From the NCBI RefSeq assembly GCF_029784135.1, contig NC_073746.1:98115015-98179014 (forward strand): 64,000 nt of DNA. Direction: 5' to 3'. Below the pieces are notes generated by a model. It saw only the letters and a program-made list of their open reading frames with translations, did no database searches and had not been told where the DNA came from. Position 1 is the stretch's first letter, and every line of letters begins with the position of its first letter. Positions 13,701 through 28,700 of the stretch are shown piece after piece. The DNA is from Toxorhynchites rutilus septentrionalis. Taxonomy: Eukaryota; Arthropoda; Insecta; Diptera; Culicidae. Both the position numbers and the translations under genes were made by a program.

Positions 13701-16700
13701 AATTTTCTCATTTACCGACAATCTGTACCAGACATTACAACAACGAGAACTGGGCTACGTTCAAGGTAAGAATGTCAGGAACAGATGTGCGAGAATATGC
13801 TGAAATTTACATGTCAATTATTGACTGCATCTTCGACGAGCTGAATATACGGCTTGCGTAATAAGCAAAGTTTTTTTTAGATTTGCTCGACTGCTCAAAA
13901 TTTGAACCCTTCGACACATAGTTTCCCAAACAGCTGATAGATGATCTTTGTCGCCGATTCTCTAATTTTGACAAAGTGAATTTACCTAAAATGAACTGCG
14001 AGTGCTTCATACGAAGTCAGAATTTGTCGAAAAAAAAAATTCAGACATTTAAAAAAACACTGATTGGTAGTAATCTTTACGATATTTTTTTGGAAATTAT
14101 TTTTCTCGCAAAGCTAACACTGACATTTCCATCAACCACAGCATCAGTCGAAAAAGGTTTTTTAGTTCTCCGTAGACTGAAGACCTACTCTATAACAACG
14201 ATGGGAGAGGAGCGACTCGAAAGCTTATGACAATGGCTATTGAGAAAAAAAAATGCTTCTTGAGCTCCAACGTCAGAGCAATTTTTTGAAAACCAAATCG
14301 ACCGATTTGCCCATCGCACAGAACGAAGAATTTCTTTACAGTATCGCTAGAAAAAAATTAACCAAAAAAATATTTGCCCCCGAAAACAAGACTGTTATAT
14401 TATGTTTGACAAACATCCGATTATACTACATTGCGCATCTGAACTTATGTAATGTTATATTGAAATTATATAAAAAATGAGAATAAGACTCAGAAACACT
14501 TGAAATACGGGAAACACGAGATAGTTCAGCCAATCCACTAAAATTCTTAGATAAAGAAAACAACATTCGAGCACCAATTTGTCCAATTATGTATGGATGA
14601 CCTAACCAACAATACCACTGAGTAAGGGAATGGGTACTTACGATACACCTTTGGTTACGAGTAAAACATTGTTTTCTCGGGAGTCTTCATACAAAATGCC
14701 ACATATTCCCGAAACTATAAAAAGATTGAAAGTTGACGTCTTCGACATAAGTTCTTTTTCTTGAATGGCGTTAACGTGGAACTTTTGCCGGAAATTTCTT
14801 TGACTAAAAATCCCCCGGCCAGAACGGGAATCGAACCCGAACACCCGGCGTGATAATGTGAGATGCTAACCACTCGGCCACAGGTGCACTTTTCGACATA
14901 AGTTCGTATTGTAATAGGATCGAAAACTTACAATACGAATCGAGTCGAAAACGCTATATCGCTATCTTGATTTTAAACAAAAATATAATTAGGCGTCGTG
15001 CACAAATTACGTAACGCTAAAAATCCGGATTTTGGACCCCCTCCCCCCCTACGTAACGCAATTTCCTATATGTAATACACAGAACGTAACGCAATCTCGA
15101 CCCCCCTCCCCCCCCCCCCTTATCGCGTTACGTAATTTGTGCACGACGCCTTAGTTGAAATTTTTCAAAGAAAACATGGATAAGTGGTTAGAAAAACTTT
15201 TTTCCTGTTAAAGTGTCATCTTCCGATGCATAGATAACTTGTTGGAAACTGTAAAAGCTATTCATATATTTTTTAAGAATTTAGAAAAATATATTTTTGG
15301 GAAAAAAAAATTTAAATTTTTAAAATATTTTTTTTTGTGTTATTCCTTTTTCTTTTGTTTATGAACCGATTTCCTACATTTTATCCTTTGACCAGAATTT
15401 TGTAGATATTATAGTATTTGAATCACATTTTTTGTAAAAAAATAAAAAACTTTCTCTAATTCTTTTTTGAAGAATTTAAATGTGAAAATTTGCTTAAATA
15501 ACCAATGTCTTCACACCCAGGAAGTTACACTGCTCTCTGAGATGGTGCTGTCAACTCCTAAGACAATTTGGCATTGAATTTGTCTGACTTTTTGCAAATA
15601 GTTGCTTTAAACTTTATGTATTTAAGTTATACAAAAAAAATCAAATTGATGGTAAATTATAGCTGATAAATTGAGCTTTCATGTAATGCAAAACATATGG
15701 TTGCTTTCCAAAGCCATGAAAAATTATCAAAGTTGATGTTCGATTTTTCGAACGCTTGGTACGATATGGGTTAAAGTTTCCAGGTGTTCAACTTACCGGG
15801 CAATCACACTTTTGGAAGGAATCGTTTCCATGGAGTGTACCAATAGGCTTCGAATCGAACTCATGGTTTAGATTGATCGTATCGATAACATCCTCCGAGA
15901 AAGCACGCCGATAGCTTTTGAGCTGTTCAAACGATAACGTTCCACTGCCAACAGCTCCGGTCGAACTGCTCAGGGCAACACTGAGATCACAAGAATCGTG
16001 CCCATTCGAACGGTGTATATGATCTGCGTTGGAGCCCGAGAGATCACCGTCACCGGGCGAAGATGGTATAGTGAAATGGCCAACTAGACTCTCCGACAGC
16101 GTCCGGCGACATCCGGGGGGACTATTGTTATTGCTGCTGTTGCTGCTAATACTATCCGACTTATTGAGAGCTAATCTAAAATTATGCTTCGTTTTTTGTC
16201 GTTTGCATAAACGACAGTCACCTAAATCTAGCGCTTCCTCATCGAAAGCAAAAGTATCACATTCGCTTCGCTCACACCTTGACGTATCACTACTACCAAT
16301 ATTGTTATTATCAATGTAGCTACTATAGAAATTATTGTTTTTGAAATGTGCCACCTCCGATTGATGGTGGTCATTGATGATAGCCGTGCGCTGGATAGCC
16401 TGCAGAAGAATCTCACCTTTCCGGAGACCCTTGGATTCTTCGCGTTGCAGATGTACCAGCTGCTTATCTCGGACCACAGCATCACCGCCCTCTGCTGGGT
16501 GGCTTGTATCACAGTTTTCATTAGTGTAATCACGACGATTATAACTATTATGGTTATATTGCATTTTGCTATCACTGATTGTGCTCGTGGTTTTCCTACC
16601 AGGCTCCGACGACTCGTGCTGTTGCTTCGCATAGAGACAACAGCACCCACTCGCTTCCGTTTGGGTACCAACAGAAGCGACGTTACCACTGTTTGACATG

Positions 16701-19700
16701 CTGTGAAAAATGGCAGTCTGAGTAGCTTTCGTGTTGTTTGCACACGAGACTGGTTGGTAAAGATCATCGCAATTCGAGTACAGCGGTGGTTGGATGAGAT
16801 TGATTGAGGATGTGTACGGCGTAACGTTGCAGCTGCCAGAAAGATTATTCACCGTAGGTATATTCAATGCTGGCGATTTACACATCGGAGGGTTTTCTAC
16901 AATCTCATCGCTTCCTGTAATAATTCCTGTGGAGGTTATCTCCTGAGCAACCGCTTTCTTCTTCTTCTCCCGTTTCATCATGCGTTTTTTGTACTTCATC
17001 AGCTGTTTCTCCCGATGACTAATCGCCGCGGACGATAAATCATCATCCCCCATTTGTGGATCATCTTCCTCCTCTTGAAAGCTACAACGATGCTTCCCCT
17101 TCTCATGACACGGCAAATCCATTTGGTCATTTATCAAGTTAGTATCTATCTTGGAGGAGAGCTCCGCTTGCACTCCCGGAATCCGTTCCATCCGCGGCAA
17201 GCTTTTCAGACACACCTCTATCGCGTAGTTCTCGGCGATAATAGTGGCCGGAAAGTTGTGTACGTGGGGGTTCTCCTTGAAGCAAGCGGTATTGTCGTAC
17301 CCGCGGATGCGGAAAAGGATGTCCAGCTTTGCCTTGGGCAGCACGGAGGGCGACGTTGAACCGTTGGTGTCATTTTCGATAGAGTCGGGAGGTTTAGAGC
17401 AAGCAGATGAACAGCCAGTGGGCACTTTCCTGATACGAGGATTGTTGAAAATTTCAGGTTCGAGGGAATTTTTTATTAGATCTGTCCACGCGGAGATTTG
17501 CGAGAAGTGTAATTGACTACGTATGGCAGCACATAATGATTGAAGTGTCATTGTCGATTCAGAGTTTCTGAAATTATAAAAATACGGTATTCATGAGTTT
17601 TTTTTTAAATTTAATGATGATGGTCCCCGCTCATTCCCCTACAAAGGTTTGAGCGGGACGAGTTATTCTTATTCATAATAATTTAAATCTATTTTTTATG
17701 ACATCCAGTAAGCAAATTGAAATGAAGAGAAAACGGACTGGTTATCTCACAGACATAGATTACTCATCGGAAGAACAACTCAAGCCTTCAAGTAAACAGA
17801 TTTATTTCATGGCATGTCGAGAGAATATTTAACCCGGGAAGACCCTTAACCAGCGGTACTCAACGTTTTTTACATAGGAGTTACAATCACGCGTTCATCA
17901 TGGTGTCACGGGCCACAAAAAAAATATAAAAAAATAAAAGAAGGGTGGTGTCCAAGACACGATGGCATTGTTAACGTAGGACTACGAACTTATTGCCGGC
18001 GAGAACAAACATTATAGCAATTTAAGGTGAAGGTGGAAGCTAGCCACAATGGCGCTCATTTCTTTCATCTCTCTCCCTCACCCCTTGCCCAAAATCAATA
18101 ATTTTGGGAAATAGTGTGAAGAAAATGATCGTTTTCGCACACTTCCCATCAAGTAATATCAACCAAACAAATAATCGATTACTCAAAAGATATTAAATTT
18201 TCATCTGCTGTCGCAATGTATAGTGAAAAACGTCGGAAAACTTGAGCTAGTGCTCTGAAAGTTAAATTTTAATTTTTCAATTTTCGGCAATGGTTTTGTT
18301 TGTATTGGTGAAAGCATCGTTATTTTTTCGACACTGATGCCAGGCAACATCATCGAAACAGCTATAAAAATCACTCATTAAAATGTTATTCCTGAGTTGT
18401 GTTGATATCAATAAAATTGTGTTGATATCAATACAATTATTATTTTTACGTTTAATGGGTCTATAATGTAAGTTTTAGCTACTTTAACATTGGGTAAGAA
18501 AATTGTATTGCAGAGCTCGGAACACTGCCACGGCTGCCTATGCTTTCAAAAACAGTAAACGGAAAAGTATTACATCCTATCAAAATGCCTCGACCAACGA
18601 AGAGAAGGGTTGAGGCTCTCCAACGTGAATATGTGAAAACAATACGATCGACGAAGGGAAATATTGAGGAATTATCAACATCGAGTTACTATGCGGAAGA
18701 ACTTGTTAATAACAAAAGAGCCCCAATTCGCATGTGTTATAAATTTGCTCATGTTACGCTCGCGTATAATCAGAATTTTATTTCATATGCAGATGCACGT
18801 TCTATATATATTTATATTTGCAATTGTTCATCGGAACATATCGTTCACACATTTTACTTTAGTATTGAATTGTTATTTTGTTTCTAGTGGGAAATTCGCT
18901 CAATGAACATCGCGAACATGAGCGCATCTATATTTAAATCAAGAACAAGACGCTGATTGATATTAAATCCACTGCTGCTGCGAAGAAATTACGAACGTAA
19001 ACAAGCGATGTTTGCCCAACAGATGCTCTGCATGTATGTGTAGCAAGAGCCCTATTTGCAAGGACCGATGAATGAATGCTTTCACTCAGTGAACGTCGCG
19101 AACGTTTCGAGAAGCAATAAAACGCCAATTTAAGCAGATAGTACTATTCTCATACTCTCAGCATTCACATGTACTGTTGATTGCACTGGTAGTGGCGACG
19201 GCAATCGCCGAGGAATAAATTTTCGTACTCTGCTTTCTACCGAAGAAATACCTTCTTGACATCCGACTTGAAAAGCGCATTCACGATTTATCAGTCATCC
19301 AGTCAGTGGCAACGACGTTTTCCAGATTCACTTTTCCAAATTGACGTTTTTCAAGGCTAGAGGCGGATGAACTGAGAAATTTCAAAGCCTCTACAATTCA
19401 AAACATTGATGAGTGGTTTTGTAGGAGCAGCTGAAGATGGTTCATTTATGCTTCATTCTAGTTCTCGTGAGAAGAATACACGATTGCCAATGTGCGATAT
19501 GGAAACCGACGTGGTACGTTCTATTTATATCTTCTGCTTCGGTTCGAGTCGTCAGTGCAAGCTCTGCACTATGCTTGCTTTGTACATATTCTGAGACGGT
19601 ATTATGAGGTGAAAATTTTGCACGTTGGTTGGCTATTGAAACAAGTTTTTGGTTCAATAAGTAATAAACATCACTCCCCTACCCCTTTTATTTTTCGTAT

Positions 19701-22700
19701 TAACTGATTTTCATACCCCTTCATTCAGCTTACAAAGAGGTATTAAAGTTCAAAACCTTGTACCCCAAACATAACGCTCTCATTTTCGAAACTTCAAATT
19801 TGCACCCAAGTGCAGATTCAAAAATACAGAAGCACTGTCCACTAGACGAAATGAAAATTGATACAATGTCCACCGAACCAAATTTCACCACTTTATGCGA
19901 TATCTATCTTCCATTCTTCCCTTGCAAAATCGTAGTGTAACATTAGCATTAGGGAAGACTGCAGTCTGACGACTGGAGTGAGAATGTGACGTGAACAATA
20001 GAGGTTCCAGAATTTCCCAGTTCAATCGCATCTAGCCTTAACGACAATTTAAACAAATTAAACTAAGCTCCTGGCCTTCAAAATGGTCATTTGGAAAGCC
20101 TCGCCGCAGTTCGATCACTAGCTAGACTGACAAATCGTGAATACTGTGATCTGAAACCGCGAATCATCGAAGTATGGTCACAGCAAAAATAGTTACTAGC
20201 ATTGAAACTATTCCATAAAAACGTGTCCTGTTTTCTGATTAGACACCATTACTGGTAGACGTAAACCTACGTCAAAAAGTAGGTAATGACTTCTTAAGTC
20301 AACCATAAGAGCATGCCAGGCCGTGGGTTGAGTATAGCTGCCCCAGACCGATCCGGAATTGAATCCAATACCTATGTCTATATTAGCCATGATTTTACAA
20401 AGGAAATCCCGCTTTATCAGATCCCTGGATACGGTCTCATTCTTGCCGATACTTAAGACCCATTACTTCACGTATCCCAAGGCATGCCAAGAAGTTTTCC
20501 AACCCGGAAAAAATCTTTGACCGTTCAAGAATCGGTCGCGGGCGGGTTGAAACAATTGTTGATCATATGAAAAACAAACTTCTGAATAACTCTAGGACTA
20601 ATCAAGCAAATGGAACCGTATTTAACATGTGGGGATTTTAGAGGGTAATAAATGATTCTATGGTGGTTCGACACTCCTGCTCTCTAACGATTGGACCCAT
20701 GAACGTTCGCTTGGTGTGAAAACGTGAATTTTTGAAGGTATTGATACCTAAAAATCCATTTTGGGCGAGTCGAAGTTTGCCGGGTCAGCTAGTGTAACAT
20801 GATGATGACCATCTTACAAAAGTTTGAGCTGAACGAGTTCTCTTGTTGCTCATTATTCTATAGGAATGTATGATATCAAACTAACCAGTAAGCGTATTGA
20901 ATTAAAGCTTCTCATAAGCAGGCTAAATACTCACTTTATTTTAAGTTTTAAAATCCATTGTTCCAGTAAGATAGCGTGGTTTTCGGGACCGAGATATATC
21001 TCAATGCAAATGGCTTCCCCTCTGGTCAACAGAGACGAAAGCTGTTTGAAATATGCCTGCCAACGTAAGCACTGAAATAGAAAGAAAAAATTCTAGCACC
21101 GAGAAAAACCAATCATCCACTTAGGGGACAACTCACAAATTCGTTTCGGTAGCTACAGCTGTGCTCTACCTCATCGTGCGGATCCAGCTTTACGACTCCA
21201 ATTTTCTTCAGAAACTGTTCACAATGAGGCCCCTCGCGTGGCCGCTGTTTGGTGGCCGTTGGACTGGTGTTACCGCTGTCAGATGACTTCTTTTTCGAAT
21301 TTACTGTGGCAGAAAAGTTGAGGAACGGAGTTGGGGGTTGGATTTTCATCGGAGAAACCGCACCAAGGAGTTTCATCTTTTCGAAACCGCTGTAGATATG
21401 ATTCCGGCTCCAGGCTTTGGCACTAAACATCAACGAAGAGCTTTCACTGCGAGCCTCACTGACGAACGTTTCCACTCCATAACCATCGTACTCGCCGCCA
21501 CGAAAGCGTCCCCCGTGACCAGATCCGGAAGAGCCAGCTTCCACGGTTACAACGTTTTCGACAACAACATCCTTACTGGAACCCGGACAGGAACGAATTT
21601 GCTGAAGCTTAAGGTTTATTCTTTTGGCCGCGTTGGTAATGAACGATTTCTGACATTCAGCCACCAGATGGTGTTGATTGTCTTGGTTGGCTGTTCCTCC
21701 CGCCGCTTTGTATCGTCTGCCACAATCTGTTGGCGTGAAAAACCCACGGTCTTTGTCCGGCACGCCGCCACTACCACCACTCGGACTCCCATCAGCCGCA
21801 GCGTTGTCACCGGAAAGTGGTGGTGCATCGTCATCGAGTATAGCAGGTCTGCCCTCGAGCACGATTGACGCAATGCCAATCGATACGGGAACGGCCGGGT
21901 GTCGGGGCGAGATGAAATTGCCACTGTGCATCTGGAGAAAATAAAAAGAATGAACGAAAATCAGTTAAATCGTTGGTATTGAAATGAATACAGATGCGAA
22001 TAGTGTTAATTGAATGTATCAACAGGAACTTCGCAGTCAATTAATAACCTCGCTGGCAGTATTGTATCTGCTTGATATTTCCATCGACCGGAAGTGTTTT
22101 TCTATTTATTCCCTCTACATATATCATAAATGAAATATTTGAAAACACTGAACATGGAGTAGATTTGGTGCCTGACCGCACACAGCCTACATCTACGCGG
22201 CTCGGGAGTTGGAATCGTTGTGTGCATTCATTATTAGCAATCTTCAATATGGTAAGTCGTTCATGATTTGGAGGATAGAAGACCATCACTATTTCAAGTA
22301 CAATAAGATTGGAAAAGACTAGCATTGCCATCTAACAGTTCGGCTGAAAAGTTCATAAGGTTGAAGTCTAGATGACGTCTCTTACAAAAATCTACCTGAA
22401 ATCTACATCTTCAAAACCCAATTCAATACTGAATCAAAACCTCCTGCATATTTTCTATTGCCGTAGGACTCTTTATTTTTTAAACCAGGTGAAACTTTAC
22501 CAAATGAAAATTTAATCATGAAATAAAGTTTGGAGAGATTTCAAACTTATATTATACTGAAATACATACAATATAGGAACAAATATTGCGCTAATCCCCA
22601 AGTTGTTTCATCAACGATTCAAAAACTCTTTCAAATTTGCTCAAAGATAACATCTGTGTCAGTGAAGTTTAGTTATGAATGATTATCTTTCAAAGGACTC

Positions 22701-25700
22701 AATGACAATTTGAGTTTTGTAATAAAATTTCTGCGAGACGATGAGTTAGCTTTTAGCTGGAAGAAAAAAAAACTACTTCTTTTCTGAGGAAATTATTTTA
22801 CAGTGCAAAAGATTGTAAGTTCGTCGATATTTTTTTTCCTGTTTCAAGATGGAAACCAAGCAAATTCCGCTAAAAATTCGAATCTTTTCATCATTCTGGA
22901 TCACGGAAACCATGGATCGTCCCGGAAGATTACTGTTAAACATCTTTGAAACTACTCTGGTATACTTTCGTACAAAAAAGGCAAAAGGCTCGGATAATAT
23001 GGCGCAGTTGCAAGTAAAGTAGGGCACGGACGCGGGCGGCTTATGACTCCACGAGAATCATTCGAGAAGCAACGATATGTTCATCTATAATCAGTTGTGT
23101 TATATGAGAGAACCGAAAGAATAAACTGTTACGGACTGCAAGAAACGGGATTCAAGTGGCCTACACAATCACTTGATCTCATTCCGATGGAAATATAATG
23201 GCCAATTTTGGAGCGACAGATTAAGCTTTTTGAGGCTCTAAACGAATCATTGACATTCCGAAAATAATTGAATTGATCGTGTACTGTTTTGAGCCAGCGT
23301 TGTCAACCTTCCAGATTCATCAGGAATCTAACAAACATCTAGACTATTCTTTATCTCATCCAGACTTCTTATGTTTCTTCAAAACTTTCCAGATCTATAC
23401 CAATAGTGTAATATTGAACTCTTCTGGTTTGGTTCAATTTTAGTGAAAGTTGATGAACTTTCGGAAATTACTTAATGACATCACTAATTCAGTAGACTAT
23501 GAAGCTCTCTAAAAATATTCTAACAATAATAAAAATAGTATCCCCAACCTAATATTTTATGGCATGTCAAATTTGTTCAGAAGATAGTAGTGAAAATAAA
23601 ATACAAAGCAGTTTTATTTTGTTTTGTTCAAAATGTCAAAAAAGTAACATTGATTTCTGTAATTCAAAAGATAATTCAGTTTTTTTAGTTGACCTTCTCG
23701 CAGCACAGGCAAGCATGCCGATATCTGTTAAGTTTGTAATAGACTTAAAGTGTCCTACTGGTTCAAAAGGTCTGTTGATGCATGCTAATACTGAGAAACA
23801 GCTCACTTAACAGGACATCAACCTCGGCACGTTCTTGGAGAGCTTGCTCTTCACTTCACTATACTATTATTATACTTACAATTATATCCCATTCGGCACT
23901 GAACATATGTGACATGACATATATAGCTACCTGAACTACATTCCCTTGTGATGCAGTAAATTTGATAAGATTTAGGAGCTTCTTGAAATGAATCTATTGG
24001 CAGAAACATGGCTGTCATTTGAAGCAGTTGCTCAGTCCTTGTTAGGTATCATACTCTGCGAATCCGTTTTGGTTTCATGATAAATCTAGATTATATAGAA
24101 TAGGTGATGGTATGAATCTATAGTTCTTTGTACGAATAATTTTATCAAAACTGATGGAAAAAATGAACAAGCTCTGCATGTTCTATATTTTAGCATCTCA
24201 GGATTATTTCGACTGTTATTGTTTTTATATAACGTTTGAATGTATGATAACATCATGCAGTTCCAGATGCACCAGATATGCTAAATCATTTTGAAAAACC
24301 ACAATTTAAAGCGCGAAAAAAATAAAAGAAAACTCTCCGCCCACAAAGGAAAAGAAGAAACACTTTTTCAGGGGTAAAAGATTTTATGCAAACAAATTAC
24401 ATCTATCTTAATAATACTTTGTAAATTATTTAAATAACATTCCTCGGGTAATTATCTATTTTCGTTAGACTATAGGTGCCTATAGGTGCATTTTGCCAGA
24501 AAATTTACATTTCATAGGATTACACAAAAAAAATGTAATAGCCCGTTGAGGCATGTAATCTGCTCGCAAAATGAATATAGCCGACAGACAGCGACAGTCG
24601 ATAGATGACAATGGGATATTCAGTATCGCCCTCAGAACATCTCAATTTACGTCATTTACGCAGCAATATAATTTGTGATTATTGACCTAAATTTACCGTC
24701 CAATTTCCAACATTCGGACCGCCCCTGGAATCACTGTTCTGCATGAACGGAGGGCTACATACGTATAGTGCAAATTTTCCCTTTTTCTCAGAGGAAACAA
24801 CACACAAGTATGTATCGTTCCACACATACACACAAACATAGATCATATGTTTTTCGTAGCACACATAGAAATTTCCTGTGGGGAGCCATGCCAGCGCAAG
24901 GGAACGGAGAGAGAGAAAGAGTAATCCCTTCCAGCTGAAACGACGTCTTCACTTTCATGTTTAGCAATCGCACTCTGCCCCTACCTTTTATTTGCTTCTA
25001 TTTGACGTCGTCAACATAGTTGTGACAAAAAAGTAGGTCACCTGGAATTCTGGTTAGCACATCAACACGAAACCATCCATGAAGGTCCAAACAAAAGCTC
25101 CAACTTTCTGTGGGAGAAAATGTCACGAAATGCTAAACCAAGGGCGACATTTTCATTCCGGATTGGGTGACCTATTTTTTTTTTTTTTTTGTACGTTTAA
25201 ACAAGTGACAAGTCACCTTTCTTCTAAAAACTATCGAAAAATACAGGTTCCAGTCTTCTTCTGCTATTCGGAGATGACATAATTGTGTTCGAAATTACGA
25301 TTTTGTGTTACGTCATACTACGTCACCCATATTATCCCCACTTTGACACCCTGCGTCAATATGCCGATTTTTCATTGCTGTAGCGGACTTGCTGTAAATG
25401 TGACAAGCATCGTTTCGCAAGGTTGTACACCGAAGGGTTCACTGATGTTTTGAAAGTAAGTAGTGCTTCGTGCAATTTAAGCGACCACTACATTCATTTT
25501 TCATTTTTCCTGCCAGTAGCATGATAACACGGCAGGTAATCAAAAGATAGCTGAAACTAAACCTGTTTCAAGGTTGGTTTTCTGAGTGGAGACAGGATTG
25601 TGCACCACACGGAGTTACTCGTGGCATGAGTAACTTTAACCGAATACACACGACACGTTGGAGTCCTCGTGGAGCATTAGATTTGAAAAAAGCTGCAGTC

Positions 25701-28700
25701 AGTGTATGCTGCTGCTGCTGTCACTGGAATAGATAGTGGTTTATTTTCGGATTGTCACGTTTTCATATTTGCTGACCGTTTCGAAAGGCCGTATCCTCGG
25801 ATGCTTGTTGCGGGGCGTATTTACAAGCTGGTGAAAAATTGTATCGGAATGCATTCGTCTAAGAAAATAAAGATTTAAAGAGGCTCTATATGCCAAAATT
25901 TTAAAGATTGTGAGTCGAACTAGCTTTGTAGAAGCGTTTCACAACCGAACACTGATAACCAAAAATTGTTGTTACAAATATCTTCAAGGACAAACAGATA
26001 TGCACATTGTACAGCTCAGTCCCATGTGCTTATCTTTTTCTGTACCTGACCCTGGCCCTCTTTCCAATGTTCGTAACTGTCCCGGACCAACATATTCTTT
26101 TCGAAGCAGTATTTCTTGATTTATTTTTGTACTACCTGTTTGAAATTACAAATCCTCCGACCTGATCGAGAATCTCTTTCTGATTTGACTCACTCACAAC
26201 CGTTATTCCATGCGTTGACTGATTCACTTAACCCTTTCACGACCATGAGAAATATGTTTCCCTTATACAAAAGTATATTTTTCGATATTTCGATATTTTT
26301 TTTACTGATTGTCAAAATAAAATGTATGGACAAGACAGCAAATGTGTTTCTGAACCAAAAAAAAAGAACTGTCGAACATGGTCCGGTCTGACTTAACAAA
26401 GACCACATAATAAATGTATTATGTATGTGCAATATCCACTTGCGCTTCACAAGTAAACGATTTTTTTCGTAGAATACCATACCTAACTATTTATTTTACT
26501 TTTATGATAATTTTTACTATGTTTTTTGTATTACAAAGCAATAAATAAAATACCGATATTATAAACCTAACTCTTCATTTATTTCCTTTTATGGTCCATA
26601 GGGAAAAATATTTCCCATGAAATCATAGGAAACCTATACACCCTGCTATGTTTTTCTGGTGATATTCTCTTACTTTACACCACAATAGCTAAAATATAAT
26701 GTTGTATTGGTATATTTAGTCTAGAGCATCTTATGGTCCTGAAAGGGTTAGGGAATATTCTTAATTTTACTTTTTTATATCTGTAAAATGATCCTAAGAG
26801 TTGTGATTTGTTTGGCTATTTTCATTGGATCAGAAAGTTTTCTTTTTTTCTGACATTTAGTGAGGCTATTCATATGCGTTACATTTGCTGTTAGACTGCG
26901 TTGGCATCAGATGCTTCTTGTGTGATTCCGATCCCCGTCACATGGAAAGCTGATATTAATAGTGTTTTCGCGATAAATATCAGATTTGTGGGCGTTTTAC
27001 CACTTTGAAAGATATTTCGATCTATGACCATGAACCTAAATAGAAACCGGTGGATTGGGAGCGGTGTGAATCCGATACTTTAGCTTTAAAGCGAGCATAT
27101 GATGAAACAAGCAAATGGATGTTCAGGGAGATTATATTCAATATTAAGAAGTATCTTAAACTATAGAATCTTGTTTTTCTTATCGAATGACAAAACATAT
27201 TGAACAACCTAGCTGGGTGCATTTTTATGACTATGTAAACATTTAACACTGTCCTTATCTAACATTACCAGAGATATGCGCTGGTTCGTTATAGGAGGGG
27301 ATTTCAATGCTTGGGCAGTAGAGTGGGGAAGCAGATGCATCAACGCGAGAGGGACTAGTTTACTAGAAGCTCTAGCCAAGTTGGATGTTACCCTGTGCAA
27401 CGAGGGCACCACTAGTACCTTCCGCCGAGAGGGTCGAGAGTCCATCATCGACTTGACTTTCTGCAGTCCTTCGTTAATGACGAAAATGAGGTGGAGGGTA
27501 TGTGAAGGATACACCCACAGTGATCATCAAGCCATCCGTTATACCATTGGCCAACGAAACTCCGTGGCAGTACGGATAAATAGGACATGCCCGCGCAGGT
27601 GGAAGACAAAAACCTTTGACAAGGACCTTTTCATCGAAGCACTACGCGTGGAAAGCGACGTCTTGAACATGAACGCGGATGAACTGACGGAAACGCTAGC
27701 AACAGCATGTGATATAACAATGCCAAGAAAAAGGGAACCCAGGTATAAGCGACCTCCAGCCTATTGGTGGAGCGAGGCACTTGGCGTGCTTCGGGCCAAC
27801 TGCCTTAGCGCCAGAAGACGTTTCCAACGGTCAAGCATAGACACCAGAGAAGAGCGGAGAGTGGAATTCAGAGAGGCTAGATCCACTCTTAAACGGGCGA
27901 TTAAGCGGAGCAAATCTAATTGCTTCAGGGAGTTATGTCGTGGACGTCAATCCATGGGGCAATGCTTACCGAATGGTGATGGCGAAGCTCAGGGGCCCAA
28001 CGACACCTTCCGGAATGTGTCCCGAAAAATTAAAAATTATCGTGGAAGGGTTATTTGCGCAGCACGACCCAACGACCTGGCCACCCACGCCATATGGAGA
28101 GGATGAGGATAGCATCGAACGATGAGCTAGTTGCAGCTATCAAACGCCTAAAAACGAAGAAAGCGCCTGGCCCAGATGGAATCCCCAACGTAGCTTTGAA
28201 AGCGGCAGTCCTAGCATTCCCTGATATGTTCAGGACAGCCATGCAGAAGTGTCTAGACGAATGCTACTTTCCGGATCGATGGAAGCTACAACAGCTAGTA
28301 CTACTGCCCAAGCCAGGAAAGACGCCGGGTGGTCCAGCATCGTATAGACCCATATGCCTGTTGGACACTCTTGGGAAACTTTTGGAGAGAATCATCCTTA
28401 ATAGGCTGACGGAATGCACGGAGGGAGTTCGTGGACTGTCCGATAATCAATTCGGATTTCGGAAAGGGAGATCCACGGTAGATGCCATTCGCATAGTGGT
28501 CGAAAGAGCCAACAGAGCATCCAAACAGAAGCTCAGAGGAAATCGATACTGCGCAGTGATAACGATCGACGTTAAGAACGCGTTCAATAGTGCCAGGTGG
28601 GAGGCCATCGCGACTGCGCTCCACACGATGAAAGTCCCAGACTACCTGTGTAGAATACTGAGAAGCTACTTCGAGAACCGTGTGCTGGTGTACGAGACAA

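Noticed and set aside
14810..14891. Functional tRNA gene on minus (boxes A and B present)
   Set aside because: The 5' end cannot pair with the sequence after the T arm, the anticodon arm does not form, and the segment is the head of a SINE with flanking target duplications.
16029..16767. ORFs at 16029-16319, 16228-16767 and 16346-16696
   Set aside because: Out-of-frame or antisense shadows of atos exon 4.
20440..20796. Possible Helitron 3' end (GCCGGGTCAGCTAG before T)
   Set aside because: CTAG-T fits, but I found no clear hairpin 10-12 bp upstream and no matching 5' TC end; left unassigned.
21338..21944. ORFs of 176 and 88 codons on plus over atos exon 2
   Set aside because: Antisense shadows; exon 2 has the family motifs and splice sites on minus.
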